A DNA stretch of 64,000 nucleotides from CAYXVF01 sp964468125 (GTDB taxonomy: Bacteria > Myxococcota > XYA12-FULL-58-9 > CAYXVF01), in assembly GCA_964468125.1 (NCBI GenBank), contig CAYXVF010000018.1, forward strand, positions 7,171 to 71,170. The letters run 5' to 3'. The notes beneath the pieces were generated by a model that saw only the letters and a list, made by a program, of their open reading frames with translations, was not told the DNA's origin and searched no databases. How positions within the stretch are numbered: position 1 is the first letter of the stretch; every line of letters starts with the position of its first letter. This document shows positions 43,338 through 52,452 of this stretch, piece by piece. Both the position numbers and the translations under genes were made by a program.

Positions 43338-44597
43338 ATGGAAAACGCCCTCAAAGCCCTCCTGGACGTCATGGGTCACGGCGAGCGGCTGACCGCGCGT
43401 CCGGGCCGGGTTCTCCTCGATCGTTCCAGCGGGACCGATCCGGTCGAGGTGGAATGGAGCGCGGATGCGCACGCTCAGGCGCTCGAAGCACTCACTGAGC
43501 CGATCTCAATCGATGGGGTTCAGGCTTTCGCGGTTCGGGGCACGGTGGTCCTGGTGCGCGCCCCGGACCCGAATCGCCGGATCGCGGACCTGGCGGCGGA
43601 AGGCGTGCTTTCGGCCATCGCCGCCCGCACTCTCGACGCGGCGCTCGAGGTCGGCCGCAACGTGTTGGTCGCCGGCGCTTGGCCTGAGGCGAGCGCGGTG
43701 ATGGCCGCACTCACCGGCGGGGGGCGACGCCCGGGAGCGCTGCTCGACCCGACCACTGCGCCGCCCGCGAGCTGGGTACAGGTCGCGAGCCCCGCGGACC
43801 TGGCGCTCCTGAACCCGGACCGTGTCTGCCTCTGGCAGACCCCCCCGCAGCACGTGGTGCCCTTCGCGTCCTGTGCCCGATCGCTCGTTGCGTGGATCGG
43901 CGCGTCGCGCCTCGACCGCGCCCTGGTCCGATACGAGGCAGCGATCGAGGGCGCCTCGCCGCGGAGCAACGCGCAGATGCAGGTCCTTGCCGGACTCGAC
44001 GTGATCGTCACCGTACAGCGGTCGAGTGACGGGCCGCGGGTCCGGGAGATCGCGGAGCTCGTCATGATGGATGATGGCTATCGCCCGCACCTGCTCTTTG
44101 CCGGCGGCGCGCCACCGATGCAGAACACCCTCGTCCCCGTCGAGCTGCCGACCTTTGCGCACGAGCTGCGCGTCGCGGGACACGGGGTGCTCGCCGAGGA
44201 GCTCGAAGCCGCGGTCGGAGAGGTGCCTCCACGTCCTCCCCAGGCTGCGCCCGCGCCGCCCATGCGGAGCGCATCGATCGAAGCCGCAGTCGCTCCATCG
44301 CGCCCCGGGCCAGCGCCCACGCCCGTCCAGACTGCGATGAGCGTATTCTCCCGGCCTCTCGACGCGGGGGAGATGGAGGACCTGCGCGAAGCGACTCCTC
44401 CCGGTTGGGAGCTCGACCAACTCGGCGACGAGGATCTTCCTCAGGAAGACTACGGCGAAGGCAGCGCGGACGACGCGGCCATGGCTGCCACCTACGGACT
44501 TGCACCGCCGCCTCGACCCAAGGGAGTCAGTGGCGAGAGCTTTGACGACATCCTGAAGAAGATGCGAGACGGCGAGCTTCAGGACCGAGACGAGTGA
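43338..44597 (+). CDS. Degenerate CpaF/VirB11-like secretion ATPase (pseudo-enzyme)
   Basis: 419 aa. Residues about 55-260 follow the layout of CpaF-type traffic ATPases: an AVRGTVVLVRAP strand pair, DLAAEGVLSAIAARTLDAAL, RNVLVAG at the point where RNILVSGGTGSGKTT is expected, and a terminal REIAELVMMDDGYRPHLLFA (the CpaF exit element). The P-loop is replaced by AGAWPEASA, and no Glu of Walker B is evident. The C-terminal 150 residues are Pro-rich then acidic, ending in FDDILKKMRDGEL. It is probably a non-catalytic regulator or scaffold. It overlaps the next gene (GTGA). Confidence 0.55.
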   Translation: MENALKALLDVMGHGERLTARPGRVLLDRSSGTDPVEVEWSADAHAQALEALTEPISIDGVQAFAVRGTVVLVRAPDPNRRIADLAAEGVLSAIAARTLDAALEVGRNVLVAGAWPEASAVMAALTGGGRRPGALLDPTTAPPASWVQVASPADLALLNPDRVCLWQTPPQHVVPFASCARSLVAWIGASRLDRALVRYEAAIEGASPRSNAQMQVLAGLDVIVTVQRSSDGPRVREIAELVMMDDGYRPHLLFAGGAPPMQNTLVPVELPTFAHELRVAGHGVLAEELEAAVGEVPPRPPQAAPAPPMRSASIEAAVAPSRPGPAPTPVQTAMSVFSRPLDAGEMEDLREATPPGWELDQLGDEDLPQEDYGEGSADDAAMAATYGLAPPPRPKGVSGESFDDILKKMRDGELQDRDE

Positions 44598-44971
44598 GCG
44601 AAGCGACCGAAGCCCCTTCCATATGGGCCATGGTGGGCCTGGTGCTCGCGATCCTAGGTTGGCTCATCACCCAAGCGGGTTTTCCGCCGATCACCGGTGA
44701 GCCGGCGTTCGAGCTCACGCAAGAGTCTCGAATGACGCTGCGCTACGCGGGTGTTGTGGTGATGTTCGCGGGTCTCGTGCTCGCGGCACTTTCGCGCCTG
44801 CGTTTCCCTCTCGGCGTGTTCGCGGCGGGCGTAACGCTGAATCTCGCCGCCGAGGCGGGGTTCGTCACGCCGCATCATCTCGGAATCCTCGGCGTTTGCG
44901 CCGCCCTCCTCGGTTCTCTCTGGGCTTCGCGCCAGGTGCGAGAAGGCATGCAGAACGGAGCCAATGAGTAG
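44594..44971 (+). CDS. Small four-helix membrane protein
   Basis: 125 aa. Four hydrophobic segments (WAMVGLVLAILGWLITQAG, GVVVMFAGLVLAALS, GVFAAGVTLNLAAEA and GILGVCAALLGSL). No motif recognised. GTG start overlaps the stop of the pseudo-ATPase gene, so the two products may work together, for example as membrane anchor and cytoplasmic partner. Confidence 0.6.
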   Translation: MSEATEAPSIWAMVGLVLAILGWLITQAGFPPITGEPAFELTQESRMTLRYAGVVVMFAGLVLAALSRLRFPLGVFAAGVTLNLAAEAGFVTPHHLGILGVCAALLGSLWASRQVREGMQNGANE

Positions 44972-44983
44972 CGCTTCTTTTGG

Positions 44984-45410
44984 TCAGTAGAAGTCTATGG
45001 CGATGCCGGTCTGCCAATAAATGTCGCTGAAATCGAGCTTGGTCTCGTCGAAGCCATCCGCGTGTCCCTCGAAGAACACGTAGTTGCTGGCGATCTGCTT
45101 AGGATTCATCGATGCCGACGGTGGAGCTCGGAAGAAGCTCGAGCGTACAGCTCACGACCTCCGTGCCGTCGGAGCAGCGGCGGGTGCGGCCTTTGATGCC
45201 CCAATAGCCGATCGACGGGGTGGCGCCGAGCAGGCCCGCATAGTTCAGCGCGTAGTAGCGTTGCAGAGCTTCTCGTCCCGCCCTTTGGCGTCCGCGTTTC
45301 GGGGAAAGTTGAAGGGCACCTCGGTGACGAGCGGGTCGCCGCGATTGAGAACCGTCGACTCGACGGCTCCGACGAACGCCTGGGGCGTGTCGAAGGTGCG
45401 CGACGTGAGC
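44984..45410 (-). pseudogene. Remnant of an exported or outer-membrane protein gene
   Basis: On the minus strand coding-like sequence can be followed across three frames. It begins with SRTFDTPQAFVGAVESTVLN and VPFNFPRNADA, continues after a frame change with YYALNYAGLLGATPSIGYWG and VVSCTLELLPSSTVGIDES (stop), and ends in a third frame with SNYVFFEGHADGFDETKLDF then IYWQTGIAIDFY and a stop at 44984. No start or signal peptide remains. The final aromatic FY suggests the end of an outer-membrane barrel. It lies directly after the lipase stop. It explains a 440-bp stretch that otherwise has no gene. Confidence 0.5.
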
Positions 45411-46202
45411 TCAGCCGCCGCGCCGGCGGAGGTGCGTGGTCAAACGGAGGTAGAGAGGTGCCGCATCATAGCTCTTGGACCAGCCGATCTGTCCCCAATG
45501 ATCGCTCTCGATTCGCTCGAGAACCTCGCCCCACTCCTGCGATTCGGCGGGGACGACTCCATCGTTTTCTCCCCAGGCCGCGAGCACGCGATGGAGCGGT
45601 TTGAGCACCGGATGGGTCGGGGTGGAGGGTCGGATCGCCGCAACCACCGAGTAATAGCGGACCCGGCGGTGGTTCGGGATCTCCTCGTTGAATCGAGCGG
45701 CCGCGGCGCTGGTCAAGTCGTCGAGCGCATCGGCCCCCACGCGCTTGAGAAGCGGAGAGATGAGGCGTCCCATGTCCGCGGCGGGGGTACCGCGATGGGG
45801 CGTGCCGATGGTCGTGAGTGTCCGTACCCGCGCGGCCAAACCCAAGCGGTCGATCGCATACCGTGCGTCTAGGCCTCCCATGCTGTGAGCGATCAGGTGT
45901 ACCCGGTGAGCGGGAAGCGCGTTCACTGCCTCCGCGAGGGCCGCCGCCCGAGCGACGATTGACCCCACCGGAGGCAGCGCTGGCGTGTAGACCAGCACCC
46001 CTGCTCGTTCCAAGGCATCCCTCGCGGAGCCAAAATAACGAATCGGCTTGCCCACGCCGATTTCATCGAAGCCGAGGAGCCCATGAATGAGAACCACCGG
46101 GCAGCGTGGTCGTGGACCTCGCCAGGGCGCCCGCCGCCAGAGGATGAGCCCGAGAAGGCTCAGGAGCGCCACGGCGAGCGCGATCTGTACGATGACACTC
46201 AC
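45411..46202 (-). CDS. Membrane-anchored alpha/beta-hydrolase (lipase-like)
   Basis: 263 aa from GTG 46202, which overlaps the uvrA stop. One N-terminal helix (VIVQIALAVALLSLLGLILW) probably anchors it in the inner membrane. The oxyanion region VVLIHGLLGF and the nucleophile elbow HLIAHSMGGLDARYA (Ser) are followed by TIGTPHRGTP, the pattern of bacterial triacylglycerol lipases. The Asp is likely in WGENDGVVP and the His in ESDHWGQIG. The substrate is unknown, and linkage to DNA repair is probably only transcriptional. Confidence 0.82.
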   Translation of the reverse strand: MSVIVQIALAVALLSLLGLILWRRAPWRGPRPRCPVVLIHGLLGFDEIGVGKPIRYFGSARDALERAGVLVYTPALPPVGSIVARAAALAEAVNALPAHRVHLIAHSMGGLDARYAIDRLGLAARVRTLTTIGTPHRGTPAADMGRLISPLLKRVGADALDDLTSAAAARFNEEIPNHRRVRYYSVVAAIRPSTPTHPVLKPLHRVLAAWGENDGVVPAESQEWGEVLERIESDHWGQIGWSKSYDAAPLYLRLTTHLRRRGG

Positions 46203-49200
46203 GGGCCCGATGCGTGTTCCGCCACGAACTCGCGCAAATATTCGGCGGTGGCGCTGCGTTTGCGCTTCATCAGGTCGAGCGGGTGTCCGCGGGCGACGAC
46301 CTTCCCGCCCTTCGCGCCACCGTCGGGCCCGAGGTCGATGACCCAGTCGGATGATGCGATCACCGGAAGGTTGTGCTCGATGACGACCACCGTGTGCCCC
46401 TTGTCGACCAATTCGTTGAGCACGCGTACGAGCCCTGCCACGTCGGCGGCGTGCAGGCCGGTGGTGGGCTCGTCGAGAATGAAGAGCGTCGAGCTGCGCG
46501 AGCCCGCGCCCATTTCCCGCGCGAGCTTGATCCGCTGTGCTTCTCCGCCGGATAGGGTAGGGCTCGGTTGTCCCAAGGTCAGATAGCCGAGACCGATCTC
46601 GCAGAGGAAGCTGACGTAGCTGTGAATGTGTGGGATCGGGCGGAAGAACACCTCTGCCTCGTCCAGATTCATTCGAAGCACGTCAGCGATCGTTCGACCC
46701 TTATAGCGGACGCTCAGGGTCTCCTCGTTGTAGCGCCCGCCTTTGCATACTTCGCAGAGAACGTGCACGTCGGGGAGGAAGCTCATTTCGACGCGGCTCT
46801 CCCCCTGCCCCTGACAGGCTTCGCAGCGGCCACCCTTCACGTTGAACGAGAAGTGGCCGGGTGACCAGCCGCGTGCCCGCGACTCCGGCAGCTGGGCGAA
46901 GAGCTTGCGAATGTCGTCCCAGAACCCGACGTAGGAGGCGGGGATCGAGCGCGGCGTCTTGCCGATGGGGGATTGATCCACCTCGACTACGCGTTCGATC
47001 TCTCCGAGCCCGTCGATGCGCTCGTGTGCTCCGGGGCGTTGAACGCTCAAGCCGAGCTTTCTGCGCGCTCCCTTATAGAGCACCTCACGCACGAAGGTGC
47101 TCTTGCCGCTTCCACTCACTCCGGTGACGCACACCAGGGCCTTTCGTGGAATCTCGATGTCGAGGTTCTGAAGGTTGTTCGCGGAGGCTCCGACGACCTC
47201 GAGGAACTCGCGGCCACGGTCGCCGCGCCGCTCGGGTCTGAAATCGCCCTGATTGCGCAGGAACGCCCCCGTCTTCGAGCGTTCGTTGTTCATCAGCGTC
47301 TCGACCGTACCCTGGGCCACCAACTGTCCGCCGCGGTGTCCACCTTCGGGCCCGAGGTCGACGATGTGGTCCGCGGCGCGCATCGTGTCTTCATCGTGCT
47401 CGACCACGAGGAGGCTATTGCCGCGGTCGCGCAGGGCACGAAGCGTGTGCACCAGCTTGCGATTGTCCCGGGGGTGTAGCCCGATGGTCGGCTCATCGAG
47501 CACGTAACACGCGCCGGTGAGGTTCGAGCCCAGTTGAGCGGCGAGCCGGATCCGCTGAAGCTCTCCGCCAGAGAGCGTGTCCGCGCGCCGATCGAGGCTG
47601 AGATAACCCAGTCCCACTTCCTGGAGAAAGGCGAGCTTCGCGCGGATCTCCGCGACGATGCGATCGCCGATCACCTTTTCGCTCGGTGTGAGGCGAAGCT
47701 TGGCAAAGTGCGCCGCCGCGTCGTCGACGGTCATCGCGGTGATTTCGTCGATCGCGAGGCCCTGCACCTGCACCGAGAGGGCCTCCGGCCGAAGTCGCTT
47801 CCCGTCGCAGTCCGGGCAGGTGAGCTCTTGAACGAAACCGTCGATCTGCCGCTCCACCGCTGCCCGCCGCGTGCTCATCTTCACCCGCTCGAGCCAGCCG
47901 GACAGGCCGACGAACGCCGCATCGCCGTGAAGGAGGCGCTGGAGCTGGCGGTCCGTGAGCGCCTCGATCGGTCGGTCGACCGGGACCTTCGCTGCCTTCG
48001 CGAGCTTCAGGAAGCGACCTACATCGACGTTCTTCTTGAAGGCGCCCTTGTGAAACGCTTCGATCGCGCCGTCCGCGAGCGATTTCTTGGGGTGGGTGAT
48101 CAGGAGCTCCGGGTCGATCTGCTCCACCGAGCCCTTGCCGCTGCAGGTGGGGCACGCTCCGCGGCGAGAGTTGAAGGAGAAGAGGCGCGGGTCGATCTCC
48201 AAGGTGCCACCGCGAACGTGCGCCCGATATTCGTAGAGCTCTTCTTCGCCCTCCACCTGGATCATCACCGTGCCGCGGGAGAGGTCGGCGGCGAGTCTGA
48301 CCGCGTCGTCGAGCTTGCCACGGTTCTTGCCACCGACCTCGAGCTTGGCGCATACGAGCTCGATGTCGTGCTCGCTGTAGCGGTCGAGCTTCGGGATCTT
48401 GTGGTGCGTGATCCCGACTACTTCGCCATCGACCCGAACCGACCGGAGTCCGACCTTCAAAGCACGGGTGAACGCGTCTTTGTGAAAGCCCTTTCGTCCG
48501 CGTACGACCGGCGCGAGAATGCGGACGGTCTTGCCGGCGAGCTCATCGGCGATGTCTTCGGCGACAGTCTCCGGCGAATCGGCGGGGATTTCCTCGTTGC
48601 CGTCTTCGTCGTAGCGCCGCCCGATCTTCGAAAAGAGCAATCGCAGGAAGTGGTACGCCTCGGTCATCGTTGCGACGGTCGAGTTGCGCGCGCCGCGCGT
48701 GGTGCGTTGCTCCACCGCGACGGTCGGCGGTACACCAACGACCGCGTCGACGTCTGGACGACTGAAGCCCCCCACGAACTGCCGGGCGTAAGCGGAGAGC
48801 GACTCGAGGTAGCGCCGTTGGCCCTCCGCGTGAATGATGTCAAAGGCCAGCGTTGATTTGCCGGAGCCGCTCGGGCCGGTGACGACCACCATCTGATTGC
48901 GCGGGATTCGAACCTCGATGTTGCGGAGATTGTGCTCCCGAGCCCCGCTCACCAGCATGTGTCCGTTCGCTTTGAATTTCGCGCGCGAATCGGCGACCGC
49001 GAGCATCTCTCCCTTCGAGTAGCCGCGCTCGTAGAGCACCTCTTGCAGGAAGCGAGCGGTGTGGGAGCCCTTGAACCGCGCGACGTCTTCCGGTGGGCCT
49101 TCCGCGACCACCGTCCCGCCGCCGTCCGCCCCCTCTGGCCCGAGGTCGATCACGTGATCTGCACATTTGATCACATCGAGATTGTGCTCGATGATCACGA

Positions 49201-51907
49201 CCGTATCGCCCGCGTCTACGACGCGGTTCAGCGCGTCGAGGAGCACGCGAATGTCGTCCATGTGCAGACCCGTGGTGGGCTCGTCAAAGAGGAGGAGCCG
49301 CCCTTTGCGACGCTTTTTGCCGGCGGATTCGGCGAGATGGCTCGCAAGCTTGAGACGCTGCGCTTCACCACCCGAGAGGGTGCTGAGCGGTTGACCGAGA
49401 CGCAAGTAGCCCAGGCCGACCTCCGCCAACGAGGCCAAGGGTCGCGCGACATCGCTGCGGTGCTCGAAGAACTCGCTGGCCTCGGAGACCGTCATGCGAA
49501 GAATGTCTGCGACGCTCATGCCACGATAGGTGACCTCCACCACGTCATCGATGAAACGTCGCCCCTCGCAGTCCGGGCAGGGAATCGTCACGTCGGAGAG
49601 GAACTGCATCTCCACGCGCTGGTGCCCATCACCGTTGCAGGTGGGGCAGCGTCCGTCGCCCGTGTTGAAAGAGAAGGTCGCGGCGGAGTAGTCGCGCTCG
49701 CGACTGAGCGGCGCGCTCGCCAACAACTGGCGAATGCCGTCCCAGGCTTTCGTGTAGGTAGCGGGGTTCGAGCGCGAGCTCGTCGAGACCGGGCTCTGGT
49801 CGACGAGGATCACGTCGCTCACGTAGTCTGCGCCCTCGATCGCCTCGCACGCGCCGACAGACTCCACCGCCTGGCCGCGCTGGCGCATCAGATTTGCGTA
49901 GAGCACGTCGTGGATTAGGGTCGACTTCCCCGATCCCGACACACCGGTGACGCAGGTCATCACCTTGAGAGGGATTCGAACGTCGATGCCCTTGAGGTTG
50001 TGCTCGGTCGCGTTGCGGATCGTGATGGCGCCTCGGCCGTCGGTAGAACGCCGCAGTCGTGGAGGCGAGACCCGTTTCTTGCCGGAGAGATACTCAGCGG
50101 TCACCGAGCGTTTGCTCTTCAGCAGCTGCTCGTAGGTGCCATTGAAGAGTAGCTCTCCGCCATGCTCGCCCGCTCCCGGGCCAATATCGATGACCCGGTC
50201 CGCTTCGCGGACCACAGCGGGATCGTGCTCGACGACGACCGCCGTATTTCCTTGTTCGGAGAGCCCCTTGAGAATCCGGACCAGCCGCTCATTGTCACGA
50301 GGATGGAGGCCGATGGAGGGCTCGTCGAGGACGTAGAGCGTGTTGACGAGCTGAGCTCCGAGAGCGGTCGTGAGGTTGACGCGTTGCGTTTCTCCCCCGG
50401 AGAGGGTCCGCGATTGTCGATCGAGGGTGAGGTATTCGAGGCCCACCGCCTTTAGGTACGACAACCGGGCGCCGATTTCTCGAAGGACCGGGCCGACGAC
50501 GGTCTCCTGACTGTCGCTGAGATTGAGTGTGGCGAACCAATCCGCGGCGTCGCCGACGGTCATGGCCATGACCTGCGGAAGGTTTTTTCCGGCGATGTTC
50601 CATTCCTGGCTGCGAGGTTTGAGCCGTGCGCCCTCGCAGTCGGGGCAGGGGACATAGCCGCGGTAGCGCGACAGCAAGACCCGGACGTGCATCTTATATG
50701 TCTTGGTTTCGAGCCACTCGAACCAGCCCATCACACCGGGAAAGACGCCCTCCTCCCAGTCTCGCCAGTCGCATTCGCCGTGCATCACCTGCCGCTTGTC
50801 TTCGTCGCTGAGCACGGCCCAGGGCACGTCCGTAGGAATGCCCTGACGTTTGGCGAAGCGAAGAAGCTCCCGGTGTTCCCAGGCCCGCGAATCGGTGGAC
50901 CAGGGTTTGATGGCTTTGGCCTTCAGCGACTTTCGTGCATCCGGGACGACCCTGTCCTGGTCGATCTCGATCACACGTCCGAAGCCGTTGCAGGTCTCGC
51001 AGGCTCCGAGCGGGCTGTTGAAGGAAAAGGTGTTTGGAATCGGCTCGACGGCGGTGCGCTCACAGTCATCGCAGCTGAAATCGGCGCTCAGGGTGACGGG
51101 TTCACCGAAGCCCCCCTCCGCATCCCCAAGGACGAGTCCAAAGCGTCCGTTGCCGTAGTCGAGCGCTTGCTCGATGCTATCACGCAGCCGCTTCGGTTTG
51201 GCGGGGAGCCGGAGCCGATCGATCACGACGGTCAATTCGTCATCGAGCCGTTCCACGTCGACGTCGTCGATCCGGCGAACCTCGCCGTCCAATCGAATGC
51301 GGGAGAAGCCGCGTTTCTTGAGGGTGGCGAGCGTTTGCTCCGCGGTGTTCCCCGCGAGGGGGACGAAACGAAAGGTGATGAGCGCGACGCCCGCGGACGG
51401 GAGCTTGCCCTGGAGGTCGTCGACGAGTGTGTCGAGGCTTCGATTCACGACCGAACGCCCGCAGTCCGGGCATTCGCGCTCGCCCATGCGTGCCCAGAGC
51501 AGCTTCATGAAGTCCGCGAGCTCGGTCATCGTGGCGACGGTCGAGCGCGAGGTTTTGACCGTGTTGCTTTGCTCGATCGCGATCGCCGGTGGGATGCCCT
51601 GAATTTCGTCGGCGTCGGGGCGGCCCATGCGGTCGAGAAATTGCCGGGCGTAGGCAGAGAAGGATTCGACGTAGCGCCGCTGCCCCTCCGCATAGAGGGT
51701 TTGAAACGCCAGCGACGACTTGCCGGAGCCGGACACGCCGGTGACGACCACGAGCTCACCGTGCGGAATGTCGAGGTCGAAACCTTTGAGATTGTTTTGG
51801 CGGGCGCCGCGAATGCGGATCTGGTCACCATCGAAGCCCCGAGCGTCGCGTCGAGCGCTCTTGCGGGGCCGCCGCTTCTTGGGGCCGTCGTGGGGGACTG
51901 CGGTCAT
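46199..51907 (-). CDS. uvrA: Double-length UvrA (two UvrA units in one chain)
   Basis: 1902 aa, about twice the usual 940. Unit 1 (about 1-957) and unit 2 (about 958-1902) each have the full UvrA order: first P-loop (GVSGSGKSSLAFQTL / GPSGSGKSTLAFDII), UvrB-binding and insertion region, LSGGE signature with LDEP, second P-loop (GVSGSGKSTLIHDVL / GVSGSGKSTFVREVL), C-terminal zinc finger (CPTCNGDG...CPDCEG / CEACQGQG...CEVCKGG) and a second LSGGEAQR. Unit 1 has the first zinc module (CPDCG); unit 2 lacks those cysteines (IGRRYDEDGNEE). The fused chain should act as an intramolecular dimer in nucleotide excision repair. Confidence 0.9.
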   Translation of the reverse strand: MTAVPHDGPKKRRPRKSARRDARGFDGDQIRIRGARQNNLKGFDLDIPHGELVVVTGVSGSGKSSLAFQTLYAEGQRRYVESFSAYARQFLDRMGRPDADEIQGIPPAIAIEQSNTVKTSRSTVATMTELADFMKLLWARMGERECPDCGRSVVNRSLDTLVDDLQGKLPSAGVALITFRFVPLAGNTAEQTLATLKKRGFSRIRLDGEVRRIDDVDVERLDDELTVVIDRLRLPAKPKRLRDSIEQALDYGNGRFGLVLGDAEGGFGEPVTLSADFSCDDCERTAVEPIPNTFSFNSPLGACETCNGFGRVIEIDQDRVVPDARKSLKAKAIKPWSTDSRAWEHRELLRFAKRQGIPTDVPWAVLSDEDKRQVMHGECDWRDWEEGVFPGVMGWFEWLETKTYKMHVRVLLSRYRGYVPCPDCEGARLKPRSQEWNIAGKNLPQVMAMTVGDAADWFATLNLSDSQETVVGPVLREIGARLSYLKAVGLEYLTLDRQSRTLSGGETQRVNLTTALGAQLVNTLYVLDEPSIGLHPRDNERLVRILKGLSEQGNTAVVVEHDPAVVREADRVIDIGPGAGEHGGELLFNGTYEQLLKSKRSVTAEYLSGKKRVSPPRLRRSTDGRGAITIRNATEHNLKGIDVRIPLKVMTCVTGVSGSGKSTLIHDVLYANLMRQRGQAVESVGACEAIEGADYVSDVILVDQSPVSTSSRSNPATYTKAWDGIRQLLASAPLSRERDYSAATFSFNTGDGRCPTCNGDGHQRVEMQFLSDVTIPCPDCEGRRFIDDVVEVTYRGMSVADILRMTVSEASEFFEHRSDVARPLASLAEVGLGYLRLGQPLSTLSGGEAQRLKLASHLAESAGKKRRKGRLLLFDEPTTGLHMDDIRVLLDALNRVVDAGDTVVIIEHNLDVIKCADHVIDLGPEGADGGGTVVAEGPPEDVARFKGSHTARFLQEVLYERGYSKGEMLAVADSRAKFKANGHMLVSGAREHNLRNIEVRIPRNQMVVVTGPSGSGKSTLAFDIIHAEGQRRYLESLSAYARQFVGGFSRPDVDAVVGVPPTVAVEQRTTRGARNSTVATMTEAYHFLRLLFSKIGRRYDEDGNEEIPADSPETVAEDIADELAGKTVRILAPVVRGRKGFHKDAFTRALKVGLRSVRVDGEVVGITHHKIPKLDRYSEHDIELVCAKLEVGGKNRGKLDDAVRLAADLSRGTVMIQVEGEEELYEYRAHVRGGTLEIDPRLFSFNSRRGACPTCSGKGSVEQIDPELLITHPKKSLADGAIEAFHKGAFKKNVDVGRFLKLAKAAKVPVDRPIEALTDRQLQRLLHGDAAFVGLSGWLERVKMSTRRAAVERQIDGFVQELTCPDCDGKRLRPEALSVQVQGLAIDEITAMTVDDAAAHFAKLRLTPSEKVIGDRIVAEIRAKLAFLQEVGLGYLSLDRRADTLSGGELQRIRLAAQLGSNLTGACYVLDEPTIGLHPRDNRKLVHTLRALRDRGNSLLVVEHDEDTMRAADHIVDLGPEGGHRGGQLVAQGTVETLMNNERSKTGAFLRNQGDFRPERRGDRGREFLEVVGASANNLQNLDIEIPRKALVCVTGVSGSGKSTFVREVLYKGARRKLGLSVQRPGAHERIDGLGEIERVVEVDQSPIGKTPRSIPASYVGFWDDIRKLFAQLPESRARGWSPGHFSFNVKGGRCEACQGQGESRVEMSFLPDVHVLCEVCKGGRYNEETLSVRYKGRTIADVLRMNLDEAEVFFRPIPHIHSYVSFLCEIGLGYLTLGQPSPTLSGGEAQRIKLAREMGAGSRSSTLFILDEPTTGLHAADVAGLVRVLNELVDKGHTVVVIEHNLPVIASSDWVIDLGPDGGAKGGKVVARGHPLDLMKRKRSATAEYLREFVAEHASGP

Positions 51908-51993
51908 AGCTCGTTTCGACTGTGCGTGAATGCGGCTGTGGGGGAGATAAGGATTTGCACGACGCGCTGCAATGGTTTCGGCCTTCGGGCGAG

Positions 51994-52093
51994 NNNNNNN
52001 NNNNNNNNNNNNNNNNNNNNNNNNNNNNNNNNNNNNNNNNNNNNNNNNNNNNNNNNNNNNNNNNNNNNNNNNNNNNNNNNNNNNNNNNNNNNN
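51994..52093. other. Assembly gap (100 N)
   Basis: Exactly 100 undetermined bases, the standard spacer for a scaffold gap of unknown length. It lies 87 bases before the uvrA start, so part of the uvrA promoter or an unseen gene may be missing. Apparent reading frames across it are artefacts. Confidence 0.98.
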
Positions 52094-52220
52094 TGATCCT
52101 GATCAAATTGCGCCAAAAAAGGCGCCTCGGGAATCTGGACTTCTGCGCTGGATTGGTGTGAATGGCGGCGAAAACTGGACGCCAGATCGGTGCTGATTGC
52201 GCCGGTCGGGGAGGGAAGTC

Positions 52221-52445
52221 ATGTCCACGTTGACTCGTCAATTTGCTCGTCTTCGCCCGTTTACCCGGGCCTGTGCCAACACGACTCTCACCGTCATTGC
52301 CGTTGCTGGCGGCGCGTCGTTCCTTTTCGGGACCTACGCCATCTTTCAGCATGAAGCGGTGATCGGGATCTTTGCGGTCCCCTTGGGGCTGTCGAGCTGC
52401 GTGCTCGCCATCGACGAGATCCGCCGCAACTGCGCCGGGCGCTGA
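52221..52445 (+). CDS. Small membrane protein
   Basis: 74 aa from ATG 52221, with GGAGGG six bases upstream. Two hydrophobic segments (TTLTVIAVAGGASFLFGTY and VIGIFAVPLGLSSCVLAI) suggest two transmembrane helices after a basic N-terminus. The family is not recognised. It stands alone, tail-to-tail with the MenH-like hydrolase. Confidence 0.5.
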   Translation: MSTLTRQFARLRPFTRACANTTLTVIAVAGGASFLFGTYAIFQHEAVIGIFAVPLGLSSCVLAIDEIRRNCAGR

Positions 52446-52452
52446 AGCGCCG

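Noticed and set aside
52094..52125. TGATC-CT-GATCA palindrome and GCGCC-A6-GGCGC hairpin beside the gap
   Set aside because: Arms are only five bases, no T-run follows, and the sequence next to a scaffold gap is less reliable.
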